Assembly: GCA_027489455.1 (NCBI GenBank)
Contig: JAIXZR010000297.1
Location: forward strand, 1 to 43,116
DNA length: 43,116 nt
Source: Rubrivivax sp.
GTDB taxonomy: Bacteria > Pseudomonadota > Gammaproteobacteria > Burkholderiales > Burkholderiaceae_C
Reading direction: 5' to 3'
Shown: piece after piece, positions 1 to 9,392 of the stretch
How the letters are laid out: the number at the start of each line of letters is the position of its first letter
How positions within the stretch are numbered: position 1 is the stretch's first letter
Notes under the pieces: model-generated
Seen by the model: only the letters and a program-made list of their open reading frames with translations
The model's database searches: none
Told to the model about the DNA's origin: nothing
Made by a program: the position numbers and the translations under genes

Positions 1-313
<313 letters not shown>

Positions 314-372
314 TCATCGCGACGTTTTCACGTCGCTTGGGTGTCGGTTCGGCATCGTTCTGACGACACTTC

Positions 373-401
373 ACGATACTTCGGGCGGGGCATCGCACCA
401 A
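373..401 (-). promoter_or_regulatory. possible sigma-70 promoter for mreB
   Basis: Read on the minus strand there is TTGGTG (plus 396-401), a 17-nt spacer, and TATCGT (plus 373-378). This is a reasonable -35/-10 pair about 205 nt upstream of the mreB ATG. It is a motif match by eye only. The stretch 167-501 has no convincing gene. It also holds a 7-bp inverted repeat GCGACGT/ACGTCGC (319-325 and 330-336) and, on the plus strand, a consensus TTGACA at 406-411 followed by GATAAT at 433-438. That spacing of 21 nt is too long for a classical promoter, so the gatC promoter is uncertain. Confidence 0.35.
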
Positions 402-501
402 GGGGTTGACATGGGCTTTGCGAGTAACCGGAGATAATAACTTATCCCCTCGTTGCAAAGGCTGGGCGCGCTGCTTTTTGTGGCAGCCGCCGCCAGACCC
501 C

Positions 502-801
502 ATGGCCCTGACCCCACAAGACGTGAGCCGCATCGCGCACCTGGCGCGCCTGCAGCTGTCCCCCGCAGAAGAAGCCGGGATGCTGGCTCAGCTGAACGGT
601 TTCTTCGGCATCGTCGAGCAGATGCGTGCTGTCGACACCAGCGGCGTGGAGCCGCTCTATACCCCGCTGTCGGCCGTGCAGGAAGTGCAGTTGCGGCTGC
701 GCGAAGACGCCGTCACCGAAACCGACCAGCGCGAACGCAACCAGGCCAGTGCCCCGGCCGTGGAGGCCGGCCTGTTCCTGGTGCCACGGGTGGTGGAATG
801 A
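502..801 (+). CDS. gatC: Asp-tRNA(Asn)/Glu-tRNA(Gln) amidotransferase subunit C
   Basis: A 99-residue protein, the normal size for GatC, beginning [20 protein letters not shown] and ending in the typical LFLVPRVVE tail. GatC is the small linker subunit that wraps around GatA and GatB and stabilises the GatCAB complex. The complex amidates Glu-tRNA(Gln) and/or Asp-tRNA(Asn) in the cytoplasm. The reading frame is open further upstream, but the ATG at 502 is chosen because it gives the family N-terminus. The stop overlaps the gatA start as ATGA (798-801), implying translational coupling. First gene of gatC-gatA-gatB, divergent from mreB. Confidence 0.95.
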   Translation: MALTPQDVSRIAHLARLQLSPAEEAGMLAQLNGFFGIVEQMRAVDTSGVEPLYTPLSAVQEVQLRLREDAVTETDQRERNQASAPAVEAGLFLVPRVVE

Positions 802-2327
802 GCAAGGTCGCGATCGAACACGCGGGCGTCGAAGCCCTGGCCCAGGGCCTGCAGCGTGGCGACTTCAGCAGCGTCGAACTGACCCAGCACCTGCTGGCGC
901 GCCAGGCCCGCCACGCCAGCCTCGGCGCCTTCCTGGCGGTCAACGAATCCGCTGCGCTGGCCCAGGCCAAAGCGGCAGACGCGCGCCGTGCCGCCGGGCT
1001 GGCCGGCCCGTTGACTGGCGTGCCGCTGGCGCACAAGGACATCTTCGCCACCGCCTACCCCGAAGGCGGCCTGCCCACCACGGCGGGTTCGAAGATGCTG
1101 GCCGGCTACCAGAGCCCCTTCGACGCCACCGTGGTGGCGCGCCTGGGCGCCGGGCTGCCGGGCGAAGCGCCGGGCGCCGGCATGGTGACGCTGGGCAAGC
1201 TGAACTGCGACGAATTCGCGATGGGCTCGGCGAACGAGAACTCGGCCTTCGGTGCGGTGAAGAACCCCTGGGACCTGCAGCGCGTGCCCGGCGGCTCGTC
1301 CGGCGGGTCCGCTGCGGCGGTGGCCGCGGGCCTGGTGCCGGCGGCCACGGGCACGGACACCGGCGGTTCGATCCGCCAGCCGGCCAGCTTCTGCGGCATC
1401 ACCGGCATCAAGCCCACCTACGGCGTGTGCAGCCGCTACGGCATGGTGGCCTTCGCTTCCAGCCTGGACCAGGCCGGCCCGATGGCGCGCAGCGCGGCCG
1501 ATTGCGCACTGCTGCTGTCGGCCATGAGCGGCTTCGACCCGCGCGACGCCACCAGCGCCGAACGCCCGCCGCAAGACTTCCACGCCCAGATGCTGCAGCC
1601 CCGCGCGGGTGCCACGGCAGCGCAGCCGCTGCTGGGCCTGCGCATCGGCCTGCCGAAGGAATTCTTCCCCGCCGCGCTGGCGGCCGACGTGCACGGCGCG
1701 GTGCGCAACGCGCTGGCGCAGCTGGAAAAGCTGGGCGCCACGCTGGTGGACGTGAGCCTGCCGCGCACCGAGCTGTCGATCCCCGTCTACTACATCATCG
1801 CCCCGGCCGAGGCCAGCTCGAACCTGGGCCGCTTCGACGGCGTGAAGTTCGGCCACCGCGCGGCCCAGCATGGCGACCTGCTGGACATGTACAAGAAGAC
1901 GCGTTCTGAAGGCTTCGGGCCGGAAGTGAAGCGCCGCATCATGATCGGCACCTATGTGCTGAGCCACGGCTACTACGACGCCTACTACCTGCAGGCGCAG
2001 AAGCTGCGCCGCATGATCGCCGACGATTTCCAGGCCTGCTTCCGCCAGTGCGACATCATCGCCGGCCCCGTGGCCCCCACCGTGGCCTGGAAGCTGGGCG
2101 AACAGGGCGGCGACCCGCTGCAGGCCTACTTGGCCGACATCTTCACCCTGCCCGGCAGCCTGGCCGGCCTGCCTGGCATGAGCGTGCCGGCGGGCACTGG
2201 CGCGCATGGCATGCCCGTGGGCCTGCAGCTGATCGGCAACTACTTCCAGGAAGGCCAGCTGCTGCACACCGCCCACGCGCTGCAGCAGGCCACCGACTGG
2301 CACCTGGCGCGCCCCCACGGCTTCTGA
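798..2327 (+). CDS. gatA: Asp-tRNA(Asn)/Glu-tRNA(Gln) amidotransferase subunit A (amidase)
   Basis: 509 residues, amidase-signature family. The Ser-cisSer-Lys triad is visible: Lys80 in LAHKDIF, Ser167 in the [15 protein letters not shown] box and nucleophile Ser191 in [10 protein letters not shown]. GatA hydrolyses glutamine to release ammonia, which is channelled to GatB. The ATG at 798 overlaps the gatC stop by four bases, so the upstream open frame (from 453) is not used. Oddity: residues about 118-128 (around [10 protein letters not shown]) look like a short in-frame insertion between the VARL helix and the conserved [14 protein letters not shown] segment. As a result the Lys-to-cisSer spacing is 87 residues, longer than I expect for the family. 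gatB starts 8 nt downstream. Confidence 0.95.
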   Translation: MSKVAIEHAGVEALAQGLQRGDFSSVELTQHLLARQARHASLGAFLAVNESAALAQAKAADARRAAGLAGPLTGVPLAHKDIFATAYPEGGLPTTAGSKMLAGYQSPFDATVVARLGAGLPGEAPGAGMVTLGKLNCDEFAMGSANENSAFGAVKNPWDLQRVPGGSSGGSAAAVAAGLVPAATGTDTGGSIRQPASFCGITGIKPTYGVCSRYGMVAFASSLDQAGPMARSAADCALLLSAMSGFDPRDATSAERPPQDFHAQMLQPRAGATAAQPLLGLRIGLPKEFFPAALAADVHGAVRNALAQLEKLGATLVDVSLPRTELSIPVYYIIAPAEASSNLGRFDGVKFGHRAAQHGDLLDMYKKTRSEGFGPEVKRRIMIGTYVLSHGYYDAYYLQAQKLRRMIADDFQACFRQCDIIAGPVAPTVAWKLGEQGGDPLQAYLADIFTLPGSLAGLPGMSVPAGTGAHGMPVGLQLIGNYFQEGQLLHTAHALQQATDWHLARPHGF

Positions 2328-2335
2328 ACCCCGAC

Positions 2336-3817
2336 ATGCCCACCCCTGCCCCTCTGATCCGCGGTTTCGAAGTCGTCATCGGCCTGGAAACCCACGCCCA
2401 GCTGTCCACCGCCAGCAAGATCTTCAGTGGCGCTTCCACCGCCTTCGGCGCGGCGCCCAACACCCAGGCCTGCGCGGTGGACCTGGCCTTGCCTGGCACC
2501 CTGCCGGTGATGAACCGCGGCGCGGTGGAGCGCGCCATCCGCCTGGGCCTGGCCGTGGGCGCGAAAGTGGCGCTGACGTCCATCTTCGCGCGCAAGAACT
2601 ACTTCTACCCCGACCTGCCCAAGGGCTACCAGATCAGCCAGTACGAAACCCCGGTGGTGCAGGGCGGCAAGATCGACTTCGTGCTGAACGGCCAGCCGCG
2701 CGCCGTGCGCCTGACGCGCGCGCACCTGGAAGAAGACGCCGGCAAGAGCCTGCACGAGGCCTTTGCCGGCCAGACCGGCATCGACCTGAACCGCGCCGGT
2801 ACGCCGCTTCTGGAAATCGTCAGCGAACCCGACATGCGCAGCAGCGCCGAGGCCGTGGAATACGCCCGGGCCCTGCACGCCCTGGTGGTGTGGCTGGGCA
2901 TCTGCGACGGCAACATGCAGGAAGGCAGTTTCCGCTGCGACGCCAACGTCAGCGTGCGCCGCCCGGGCGCACCCTATGGCACGCGGCGCGAGATCAAGAA
3001 CCTCAACAGCTTCCGCTTCCTGCAGCAGGCCATCGACGCCGAAGTGCAGTGGCAGATCGACCGCATCGAAGACGGCCTGGCCATCGAGCAGGCCACCGTG
3101 CTGTTCAATCCCGACACCGGCCAGACGCGGGCCATGCGCACCAAGGAAGACGCGCACGACTACCGCTACTTCCCCGACCCGGACCTGCCGCCGCTGGTGA
3201 TCGCGCCCGAATGGGTGGAACGCGTGCGCGCGGCGATGCCCGAGCTGCCTGCGGCCATGGCCACGCGCTTCATGCAGCAGGACGGGCTGCCGGCCGAGGC
3301 CGCGCACCTGATGACGCAGAGCCTGGGCTTCGCCCGCTACTACGAAGCCACGCGCGATGCCTGCCTGGCCTTGCACGCCGGGCGCGACGCCACCGGCGTG
3401 CCCCGGCTGGCCGCCAACTGGCTGATGGGCGAAGTGAGCAAGCGCCTGAACGCCGACGGCCTGGACATCCAGGCCACGCCGGTGCCCGCCCCCACCCTGG
3501 CGGCGCTGATCCACCGCGTGGCCGACGGCACCGTTTCGCACAACGGTGCGCGCCAGGTCTTCGATGCCCTGTGGTCCGGTGAGGGCGAGGATATCGACGC
3601 CCTGATCGAAGCCCGGGGCCTGAAGCAGATGAACGACAGCGGCGAACTGCAGGCCATCGTCGATGCCGTGATCGCGGCCAACGCGAAATCGGTGGACGAA
3701 TACCGCGCCGGCAAGGACAAGGCCTTCAACGCGCTGGTGGGCCAGGTGATGAAGGCCAGCAAGGGCAAGGCCAATCCAGGCCAGGCCAGCGATCTGCTGA
3801 AGAAGGCGCTGGGCTAG
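2336..3817 (+). CDS. gatB: Asp-tRNA(Asn)/Glu-tRNA(Gln) amidotransferase subunit B
   Basis: 493 residues, typical GatB length. The N-terminal kinase-like catalytic domain starts with the hallmark [12 protein letters not shown] and includes [20 protein letters not shown] and the [11 protein letters not shown]-like segment (here [10 protein letters not shown]), followed by [16 protein letters not shown]. The helical and YqeY-like tRNA-binding tail ends in [17 protein letters not shown]. GatB phosphorylates the tRNA-bound Glu/Asp and transfers ammonia to it. ATG 2336 lies 8 nt after the gatA stop; the longer open frame from 2048 is only overlap with gatA. The gene ends convergently 30 nt from the DUF4124-like gene. 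Confidence 0.96.
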   Translation: MPTPAPLIRGFEVVIGLETHAQLSTASKIFSGASTAFGAAPNTQACAVDLALPGTLPVMNRGAVERAIRLGLAVGAKVALTSIFARKNYFYPDLPKGYQISQYETPVVQGGKIDFVLNGQPRAVRLTRAHLEEDAGKSLHEAFAGQTGIDLNRAGTPLLEIVSEPDMRSSAEAVEYARALHALVVWLGICDGNMQEGSFRCDANVSVRRPGAPYGTRREIKNLNSFRFLQQAIDAEVQWQIDRIEDGLAIEQATVLFNPDTGQTRAMRTKEDAHDYRYFPDPDLPPLVIAPEWVERVRAAMPELPAAMATRFMQQDGLPAEAAHLMTQSLGFARYYEATRDACLALHAGRDATGVPRLAANWLMGEVSKRLNADGLDIQATPVPAPTLAALIHRVADGTVSHNGARQVFDALWSGEGEDIDALIEARGLKQMNDSGELQAIVDAVIAANAKSVDEYRAGKDKAFNALVGQVMKASKGKANPGQASDLLKKALG

Positions 3818-3847
3818 GCCTGGCGCCAGCCCGGCGGATGCGCCCGG

Positions 3848-4564
3848 TCAGCGGGTGCCGCTGCTCGTGGGCTGCGATGCCAGCACCGCGCCGGGCCCGG
3901 GCGGCACCGTCAGCGGCCCCAGGCTGCCCGGCGGGGCGCCAGCCCACAGCCGGCGCAGGCGGTTGAGCTCGGCGTCGTACAGGCGCATCACGCGGCCGAG
4001 CTCGGCTTCCTGGTTGCGGCTGGCGTCACGCTGGGCTTCGGCCGCGGCATCGTTGGCGTCCAGCGCCTGCTTGAGCTTGGGCGGCAGCTGCCGGCCATCG
4101 TAGAACTCGGCTTCGCTCAGCAGCGGGCGCCGCTCGGCCGCCAGTTCGCGCAGCCGTTGCTCGCTGGCGCGGATGGCGGCACGCACGGTGTCCAGCGCGG
4201 CTTCGCGAGCGCGCTGGTGCGAGGCTTCGTCGGGGTAGCGATTGGCCAGGTTGCGATCGCGCCGGCCGGCTTCGGCCAGGGCGTTGCGTTCTTCGGCCAG
4301 CTTGCGTTCGCGCGCTTCGTACTCGGCGCGCTCCTCCGCCGTCATCGACGGCGGCACGCGCGTGCGCACCGAGCCATCGCGGTTGAGGATCAGTTGCTCG
4401 CGGGCCAGGCACTCGCGGATCGGGCGGTCGGCCGTGAGCCGCTTGCCCTGGGCATCGATGCACGTGTAGATGCCCTGGTTATTGGGCTTGGCGGGTTCGG
4501 CCCAGGCCGGCACGGCCAGAGCCAGGGCTGCCGCGAGGGCGAGAGACCGTACGTGCAAGGGCAT
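3848..4564 (-). CDS. exported DUF4124-like coiled-coil protein
   Basis: 238 residues from the ATG at 4564-4562. A Sec signal peptide (hydrophobic LALAAALALAVPAWAEP, cleavage near AWA) is followed by a DUF4124-like segment, IYTCIDAQGKRLTADRPI, the YxCxDxxGkxxxsDxP pattern of that family. Then comes a long Arg/Glu/Ala-rich helical region (EERAEYEARERKLAEE onward) and a Pro/Gly-rich tail. Predicted periplasmic, molecular function unknown. The start lies 1 nt beyond the pyrE stop, so the two are co-transcribed. A GTG at 4573-4571 in the same frame, overlapping pyrE, is an alternative start adding three residues. Confidence 0.8.
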   Translation of the reverse strand: MPLHVRSLALAAALALAVPAWAEPAKPNNQGIYTCIDAQGKRLTADRPIRECLAREQLILNRDGSVRTRVPPSMTAEERAEYEARERKLAEERNALAEAGRRDRNLANRYPDEASHQRAREAALDTVRAAIRASEQRLRELAAERRPLLSEAEFYDGRQLPPKLKQALDANDAAAEAQRDASRNQEAELGRVMRLYDAELNRLRRLWAGAPPGSLGPLTVPPGPGAVLASQPTSSGTR

Positions 4565-4565
4565 G

Positions 4566-5264
4566 TCAGACACCGTACTTCTCGCGGTAGGCCTGCACCG
4601 GGGCCGCGAAGGCGGCGAGCGTCGGATCAGCGCTGGTCTGCAGCACCTGCATCAGATCGGCCAGCGTGGCCACGGCCAGCACGGGCAGGCCGAGGTCGCG
4701 CTGCACGTACTGCACGGCGCTCCAGGGGGCGTCCTGGCCGTCCTGGGTGGCGCGTTCCTGCCGGTCCAGCGCGATCGCCACGCCGGCGGGCTGGCCGCCG
4801 GCGGCGCGGATCATCGCGATCGACTCGCGCACCGACGTGCCGGCGGAGATCACGTCGTCGACGATCAGCACGCGCCCGCGCACCGGCGCGCCCACCAGGG
4901 TGCCGCCTTCGCCGTGGTCCTTGGCTTCCTTGCGGTTGTAGGCGAAGGGCAGGTTGTGGTCACGCCGCGCCAGCTCGATCGACAGCGCCGCTGCCAGCGT
5001 GATGCCCTTGTAGGCAGGGCCGAAGATCATGTCGAAGCCCAGGCCTTCGGCGGCGGGCCGCGCAGCGGCGTCGGCCAGCAGGCGCCGTGCATAGAATTCC
5101 GCCAGACGCGCCAGCTTGGCGCCGTCGTCGAACAGACCAGCGTTGAAGAAGTACGGCGAAAGACGCCCGGCCTTGGTCTTGAATTCGCCGAAACGCAGGA
5201 CGCCCGCAGACACGGCAAATTGCACGAAGTCTGCTGCGAGCTGGGGGTCGGTGCTGGGGCTCAT
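4566..5264 (-). CDS. pyrE: orotate phosphoribosyltransferase
   Basis: 232 residues. It converts orotate plus PRPP to orotidine 5'-monophosphate in de novo pyrimidine synthesis. The PRPP-binding signature RVLIVDDVISAGTSVRES is clear, as are FGEFKTKAGRLSPYFFN near the N-terminus and FGPAYKGITLAAALSIEL (orotate/PRPP loop). The ATG at 5264-5262 is chosen because it gives the family N-terminus (MSPSTDPQLAADFVQFA). The open frame continues upstream to 5435 but that part overlaps the divergent xth gene. Upstream gene of a two-gene unit with the DUF4124-like protein. The 39-nt gap to xth must hold, or share, both start regions. Confidence 0.95.
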   Translation of the reverse strand: MSPSTDPQLAADFVQFAVSAGVLRFGEFKTKAGRLSPYFFNAGLFDDGAKLARLAEFYARRLLADAAARPAAEGLGFDMIFGPAYKGITLAAALSIELARRDHNLPFAYNRKEAKDHGEGGTLVGAPVRGRVLIVDDVISAGTSVRESIAMIRAAGGQPAGVAIALDRQERATQDGQDAPWSAVQYVQRDLGLPVLAVATLADLMQVLQTSADPTLAAFAAPVQAYREKYGV

Positions 5265-5303
5265 GCCAATGGGGGCTGCAAAGGCCTCGATGAAGGAACT
5301 GTC

Positions 5304-6104
5304 TTGGGTTTTCGGCTGCTCTCGCTCAATCTGAACGGCATTCGCTCGGCAGCTTCCAAAGGTTTCTTCGACTGGGTCGCCACGACCTCGGTTCATTGTA
5401 TGGGGGTGCAGGAAGTCAAGGCCCAGGCCGAACATCTGTCAGGCGGCCTGGACCAGGCCGGGCGTCTACGGGGCTACTTCCATCTGGCCGAAAAGAAGGG
5501 CTACAGCGGCGTCGGGCTCTACACGCGGCATACGCCCAGCGACGTGCTGCGCGGCTTCGACGGTGGCGAGTTCGACGCCGAAGGGCGCTGGGTGGAGACC
5601 CGCTTCGACAAGCCCGGGCGCAAGCTCAGCATCATCAGCGCCTACTTCCCCAGCGGCAGCAGCAGCGACGAGCGCCAGGCCGCGAAGTTCCGTTTCCTCG
5701 CAGCCGTCACCCCGCACCTGCAGCGCCTGCAGGCCGAGCGTGAATTCATTCTGGTGGGCGACATCAACATCGCGCACCAGAACATCGACCTGAAAAACTG
5801 GAAGAGCAACCAGAAAAACAGCGGCTTCACGCCCGAAGAGCGGGCCTGGATGACGCGCCTGCTGGCGCCCGCGCCGGCCGGCGGCGGGCTGGTGGACGTG
5901 TTCCGCACGCTCAACCCGCACCCCGACCAGTACACCTGGTGGAGCAACCGCGGCCAGGCCTGGGCCAAGAACGTGGGCTGGCGCATCGACTACCACCTGG
6001 CCACGCCGGGCGTGGCGGCACTGGCGCAGCGCGCGTCGATCTACCTGGCGCAGCGCTTTTCCGACCACGCGCCGCTGACGATCGACTACGACTTCAAGCT
6101 CTGA
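5304..6104 (+). CDS. xth: exodeoxyribonuclease III-like AP endonuclease
   Basis: 266 residues of the endonuclease/exonuclease/phosphatase (ExoIII/APE1) fold. Landmarks: LLSLNLNGIRSAASKGFFDW at the N-terminus, GVQEVKA (metal-binding Glu), YFPSGSSS, LVGDINIAHQNIDLKNWKSN (catalytic Asp/Asn), and the C-terminal WRIDYHLATP and FSDHAPLTIDYDFKL with the catalytic Asp-His. It acts in base-excision repair at abasic sites and 3' blocks. There is no in-frame ATG near the start. TTG at 5304 is chosen because AAGGA (5293-5297) sits 6 nt upstream and it gives the family N-terminus. The gene is divergent from pyrE. Its last 123 bp recur at 10367-10489. Confidence 0.92.
   Translation: MGFRLLSLNLNGIRSAASKGFFDWVATTSVHCMGVQEVKAQAEHLSGGLDQAGRLRGYFHLAEKKGYSGVGLYTRHTPSDVLRGFDGGEFDAEGRWVETRFDKPGRKLSIISAYFPSGSSSDERQAAKFRFLAAVTPHLQRLQAEREFILVGDINIAHQNIDLKNWKSNQKNSGFTPEERAWMTRLLAPAPAGGGLVDVFRTLNPHPDQYTWWSNRGQAWAKNVGWRIDYHLATPGVAALAQRASIYLAQRFSDHAPLTIDYDFKL
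5982..6104 (+). repeat. direct repeat copy 1: 3' end of xth
   Basis: This segment (xth codons for RIDYHLATPGVAALAQRASI through the stop) aligns without gaps to 10367-10489, offset 4385 bp, with 8 mismatches in 123 bp by my manual count. The two copies bracket the hydrolase/LytS/LytR cassette. Copy 1 is part of the intact xth gene. Confidence 0.93.
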
Positions 6105-6162
6105 CAGCCCGCTGCGCGCGGGAACGCCGCTGGGGGCAGTGCCGCCTCCTGAAATCCAGCAG

Positions 6163-7560
6163 CTACCGCCCCGAGAGCCGCAGATCGCTCGGCGCTTCGC
6201 CATTGAAGAACCGCACGATCAACGCGGGCAACTGCGGGCTCGTCAGCCAGAGTTCGTCATCGTGCCCGGCGCCTTCGACGATCCAGTGGCCGCGCTGGGT
6301 GAATCCACGTTCGAGCGCGGTGACGTTGGCGACCGGGGTGCGGCCGTCGAAGGTGCCGCTGATGAACTGGGTCGGGCGATCGGACCGCGGATCGGCGCGG
6401 AAGGCGTCGCCCAGGTCCTTGACGCCGAGGCCTTCGCCGATCTGCGGGTACGGAAAGTTCAAGGCGCCACCGAGCACGCTGAGCTGTTCCTGCGCGCGCA
6501 CCTCAGCGCGGCGGGCGGCGCTCGCGCCGCTGGCGATGTCCATCGCCAGCGACATCAACGGGATCGTCTCCGACCCCTGGATCAAGCGCGCCAGCACGCG
6601 TGCCGCGATCTCGTCCTGACCGGCTTCGAGCTGACTCAGCAGCGCCGGGATCGCGGCCGAGGTCTGCCGGCGCGCGAGCATCGCGACCACAACGAGTTGC
6701 AGATCGAACGCGCCCATCACCATCGGCATCGGCTGCTCGATCGTTCGCGGCTCACGTCGCAGGGCTTCGATCTGCCGGCGCAGGCGCTCGCTCAGGTCCG
6801 ACACGCCGGCCGCAGTGCCCACGCGCAGCAGCAAAGCATCGGCGTCCAGCGGCAGCTTGATCGTCTGGTCGGGGCCTTCACTGCCCATCAGCAGCAGGCG
6901 GTCGATCTTCAATCCGGGCTGCTTCAAGGCGGCGAATGCGAGGTGCGTGCCGTAACTCATGCCCCACAGGCTGAGGGCGTCGGCCGCGAGCGCCTGCTGC
7001 AGCGCGCGCAGGTCGGCGGCACTCTCAGCAGTGTTGAACGCATCGGGGTCCAGGCCCTGGCCGCGCCAGTAGGCCATGCACCGCGCGGCCATCTGCTGGA
7101 AGGCCTGCAGCTGCTGCGCGGCCTCAAAGGCGCGCTTTGGGTCCAGGTCCACCTTGTGCGGGCAGGCCGGCGGGGGCGTCGACCCGCCGGTGCCGCGCTG
7201 GTCGAGCAGGATCACGTCGCGCTCCTGGCGCACCGCATCGAACACCGGCCAGCGCGCACCCAGGGCCGCCGCGACGCCCGATCCGCCGGGACCCCCCGAC
7301 AGGTAGACGACGGGGGAGGCACCGGCCCTTCGCTGCTTGGCGGGCAGCCGCACCACGCGCAAGCTCATCGTCGGGCCCTGCGGCGCGGCGTGGCGCAGCG
7401 GCACCGTGAGTTGCATCCGCTCGGCGACGACCTCAGCATGGCCGCGCGGCGTGAAGGTATGAGGCTCCCACGCAGGCTCGGCGTGAGCGCGGGGCATCGA
7501 TGTGAAAGCAAGTGCCAAACCGAGGCCGAGCCATCGTGGGATGTGTCTGAAGTGGGTCAT
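6163..7560 (-). CDS. exported alpha/beta hydrolase (prolyl aminopeptidase/TAP-like, S33 type)
   Basis: 465 residues from ATG 7560-7558, preceded by GGAG at a good distance. A signal peptide (WLGLGLALAFTSMPRAHAEP) predicts a periplasmic or secreted enzyme. Alpha/beta-hydrolase landmarks: oxyanion-hole segment VVYLSGGPGGSG (residues ~84-95), LLDQRGTGGS (~118-127), nucleophile elbow GMSYGTH with Ser202, an acid in SGTFDGRTP and the catalytic His in EGAGHDD near the C-terminus. The order and motifs fit S33 peptidases and TAP-like hydrolases. The substrate cannot be told; a peptidase is one guess, an esterase another. Convergent with xth and divergent from the LytS-like kinase, with a 146-nt shared upstream region. 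It lies inside the segment bracketed by xth 3'-end repeats. Confidence 0.82.
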   Translation of the reverse strand: MTHFRHIPRWLGLGLALAFTSMPRAHAEPAWEPHTFTPRGHAEVVAERMQLTVPLRHAAPQGPTMSLRVVRLPAKQRRAGASPVVYLSGGPGGSGVAAALGARWPVFDAVRQERDVILLDQRGTGGSTPPPACPHKVDLDPKRAFEAAQQLQAFQQMAARCMAYWRGQGLDPDAFNTAESAADLRALQQALAADALSLWGMSYGTHLAFAALKQPGLKIDRLLLMGSEGPDQTIKLPLDADALLLRVGTAAGVSDLSERLRRQIEALRREPRTIEQPMPMVMGAFDLQLVVVAMLARRQTSAAIPALLSQLEAGQDEIAARVLARLIQGSETIPLMSLAMDIASGASAARRAEVRAQEQLSVLGGALNFPYPQIGEGLGVKDLGDAFRADPRSDRPTQFISGTFDGRTPVANVTALERGFTQRGHWIVEGAGHDDELWLTSPQLPALIVRFFNGEAPSDLRLSGR

Positions 7561-7706
7561 GCAAGCTCCGAGTCGCCGCAGGCTGCGGTGAGTGGACTCA
7601 CGATGCCGCTGCAGCCGCAGCCATGCGCACTTCGGCCGGCCCAACGACTCCCGGCGTGCGCCGAACGGCTCCACGGTGCCCACGGTGGCTGGCTACCATC
7701 GGTCGC

Positions 7707-9392
7707 ATGTACCGATGGTTGAGCCCGGTCGCCTGGGGCCTTGCACTCCTGCTGTCCGCACTGGCCTGGCTTCATGTGCCGGGTGATGCGGGTCTGCCGG
7801 GCGTCACGGTCGACGGCGCAGAAATGCGGCGCGCGGGCGAGCCCTGGCAGAGCTTGGACACCGCCGTTCTCGCGCAATGGCCAGGCCCTTACGAGGTGCG
7901 GTGGCGCCTGCACCTGAAGCAGGATGAGCGTGCGCTCGTGCTTCGACTGGCGCTGCGAGGTGCGAGCGAGTTGCGCTGCAATGGGCAATGGGTCGCGAGC
8001 AATGGCCGACCCGGTGCGACTGCCGCCGAAGAAGTGCCGGGGCGCGTCGACCGGTGGATCGTGCTTCCGCCATTGCCCGCCGGCACGCACGAATTGCAGC
8101 TGACCGGTTCAAGCCATCTCGCGGCCGGGCGCTTCGCGCGTGCGGAGGCGGGGGTCGTGCCGATGCCGTTCGACGCCATGCCGCGGCAACGCTACGCGCG
8201 CTGGCTGGTCGTGGCGCTCGCCTGGGGCGGCCTGGCGCTGACGTGGCTGTACTTCATCCGGCTCGGACCGGCTTCCTCCAGCGCGCCGCCGGGCGGGCCC
8301 TGGCATCGTTGGAGCCTGATCGCACTCGGCGCGGCAGGGCTGCTGCTGCCGCTGGCCGAGAGCGCCCGCGACCTGTGGGGCTACGCCTATCCGCTGCACG
8401 CGCTGCGGCTGCGCACGATCCTGGGCAGCACGCTGGCCGCGACCTGGCTGCTGCCCTTGTCCCTGGCGCTGCGCTGGGGCTGGCCGCGGAACCCGCTCGC
8501 CTGGGCGGGCGGCTGGGCCTTGCTGCTGCTGATTGTGTTGTTCGTGGCACTGCGGACTGACGGCTACGACGTGGCGGCGTGGAGCCTGCACTTGCTGGGC
8601 CTGGCCGCCGCGCTGGCGCTGTCGTGGCGAGCGCGACACCGTGCGCAGGAGTCGATGCCGGCGCTGTTCACCTTGCTGACCTTGTCCATGGCTTTGCTGT
8701 GGGTCTATCCGGCGGCGTTTCTCGATGGCCTGTGCACGGTGGCGCTGGCGATGGTGATGACGCTGCTGATGCTCAGCCATTCGAGCCGGCAGCAGGCGCA
8801 GGCACTGACTGAAGCCGGATTGCGGCAGTCGCTGCAGGCGCAGTTGCTGCGTGCCAGCATGCAGCCGCATGGACTGATGAATACGCTGACAGTGCTGCAG
8901 GAACTGATCGAGCAGCGCCCTGCCATCGCGAGCCGGCTCGTGGAGCGGCTGGCGGACCAGTTCAGCCTGCTGCGGGTGCTGTCGCAGAAGCCGCTGGTGA
9001 GCCTGCGCGAAGAGCTGGCGCTGGTGCGTACGCAACTCGATCTGGTTGGAATGGCGCGCGAGATGCCGCTCGCGTTCGAGTCGCAGGGCCCGATCGAAGC
9101 GGTGCAGCTTCCGCCCGGACTGCTGCATACCCTGGTCGAGAACGCCGTGACGCACGGTGGCGTACGCCCCGGGGCAGCGCCGTTCTCGCTTCGCATCGAG
9201 GCCTGCGGCGCCGACTGCTGGACGCTGCAGCTCCGCTCGCCACGCGGCGCAGGGCGCGAGGGCGGCGGCGGCCTCGGGCAGCGATTTGTGCGCGAGAGCC
9301 TGGCCGGCGTGTTCGGCACAGCATGGTCCTACGACGCCGGGCCGCAGGACGACGCGGTGTGGCTGGACTGTCTGACCGTACCGCGCCGATGA
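7707..9392 (+). CDS. LytS-like membrane sensor histidine kinase
   Basis: 561 residues. An N-terminal helix precedes a periplasmic beta-rich region (~25-160) that resembles a carbohydrate-binding/7TMR-DISM extracellular domain. A bundle of about seven membrane helices follows (~165-365), then a cytoplasmic kinase. The phospho-acceptor region is a LytS/YehU-type His_kinase box, with His388 in MQPHGLMNTLTVLQEL. This departs from the usual HFxFNxLN. The ATPase N-box is LPPGLLHTLVENAVTHGG and the glycine loop is GGGGLGQRF. ATG 7707 is preferred to the open frame from 7623 because the first membrane helix follows it directly. The stop overlaps the response-regulator start as ATGA (9389-9392). The divergent hydrolase is a plausible regulatory target. 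Confidence 0.82.
   Translation: MYRWLSPVAWGLALLLSALAWLHVPGDAGLPGVTVDGAEMRRAGEPWQSLDTAVLAQWPGPYEVRWRLHLKQDERALVLRLALRGASELRCNGQWVASNGRPGATAAEEVPGRVDRWIVLPPLPAGTHELQLTGSSHLAAGRFARAEAGVVPMPFDAMPRQRYARWLVVALAWGGLALTWLYFIRLGPASSSAPPGGPWHRWSLIALGAAGLLLPLAESARDLWGYAYPLHALRLRTILGSTLAATWLLPLSLALRWGWPRNPLAWAGGWALLLLIVLFVALRTDGYDVAAWSLHLLGLAAALALSWRARHRAQESMPALFTLLTLSMALLWVYPAAFLDGLCTVALAMVMTLLMLSHSSRQQAQALTEAGLRQSLQAQLLRASMQPHGLMNTLTVLQELIEQRPAIASRLVERLADQFSLLRVLSQKPLVSLREELALVRTQLDLVGMAREMPLAFESQGPIEAVQLPPGLLHTLVENAVTHGGVRPGAAPFSLRIEACGADCWTLQLRSPRGAGREGGGGLGQRFVRESLAGVFGTAWSYDAGPQDDAVWLDCLTVPRR

Noticed and set aside
406-438. TTGACA ... GATAAT as the gatCAB promoter
   Set aside because: The spacer is 21 nt, outside the usual 16-19; kept only as a note in the mreB/gatC intergenic entry.
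657-2318. 553-codon frame antisense to gatA
   Set aside because: Low-complexity shadow of a clearly real gatA.
6105-6125. CCCGC-TGCGC-GCGGG hairpin after xth as a terminator
   Set aside because: Stem of only 5 bp and no T-tract.
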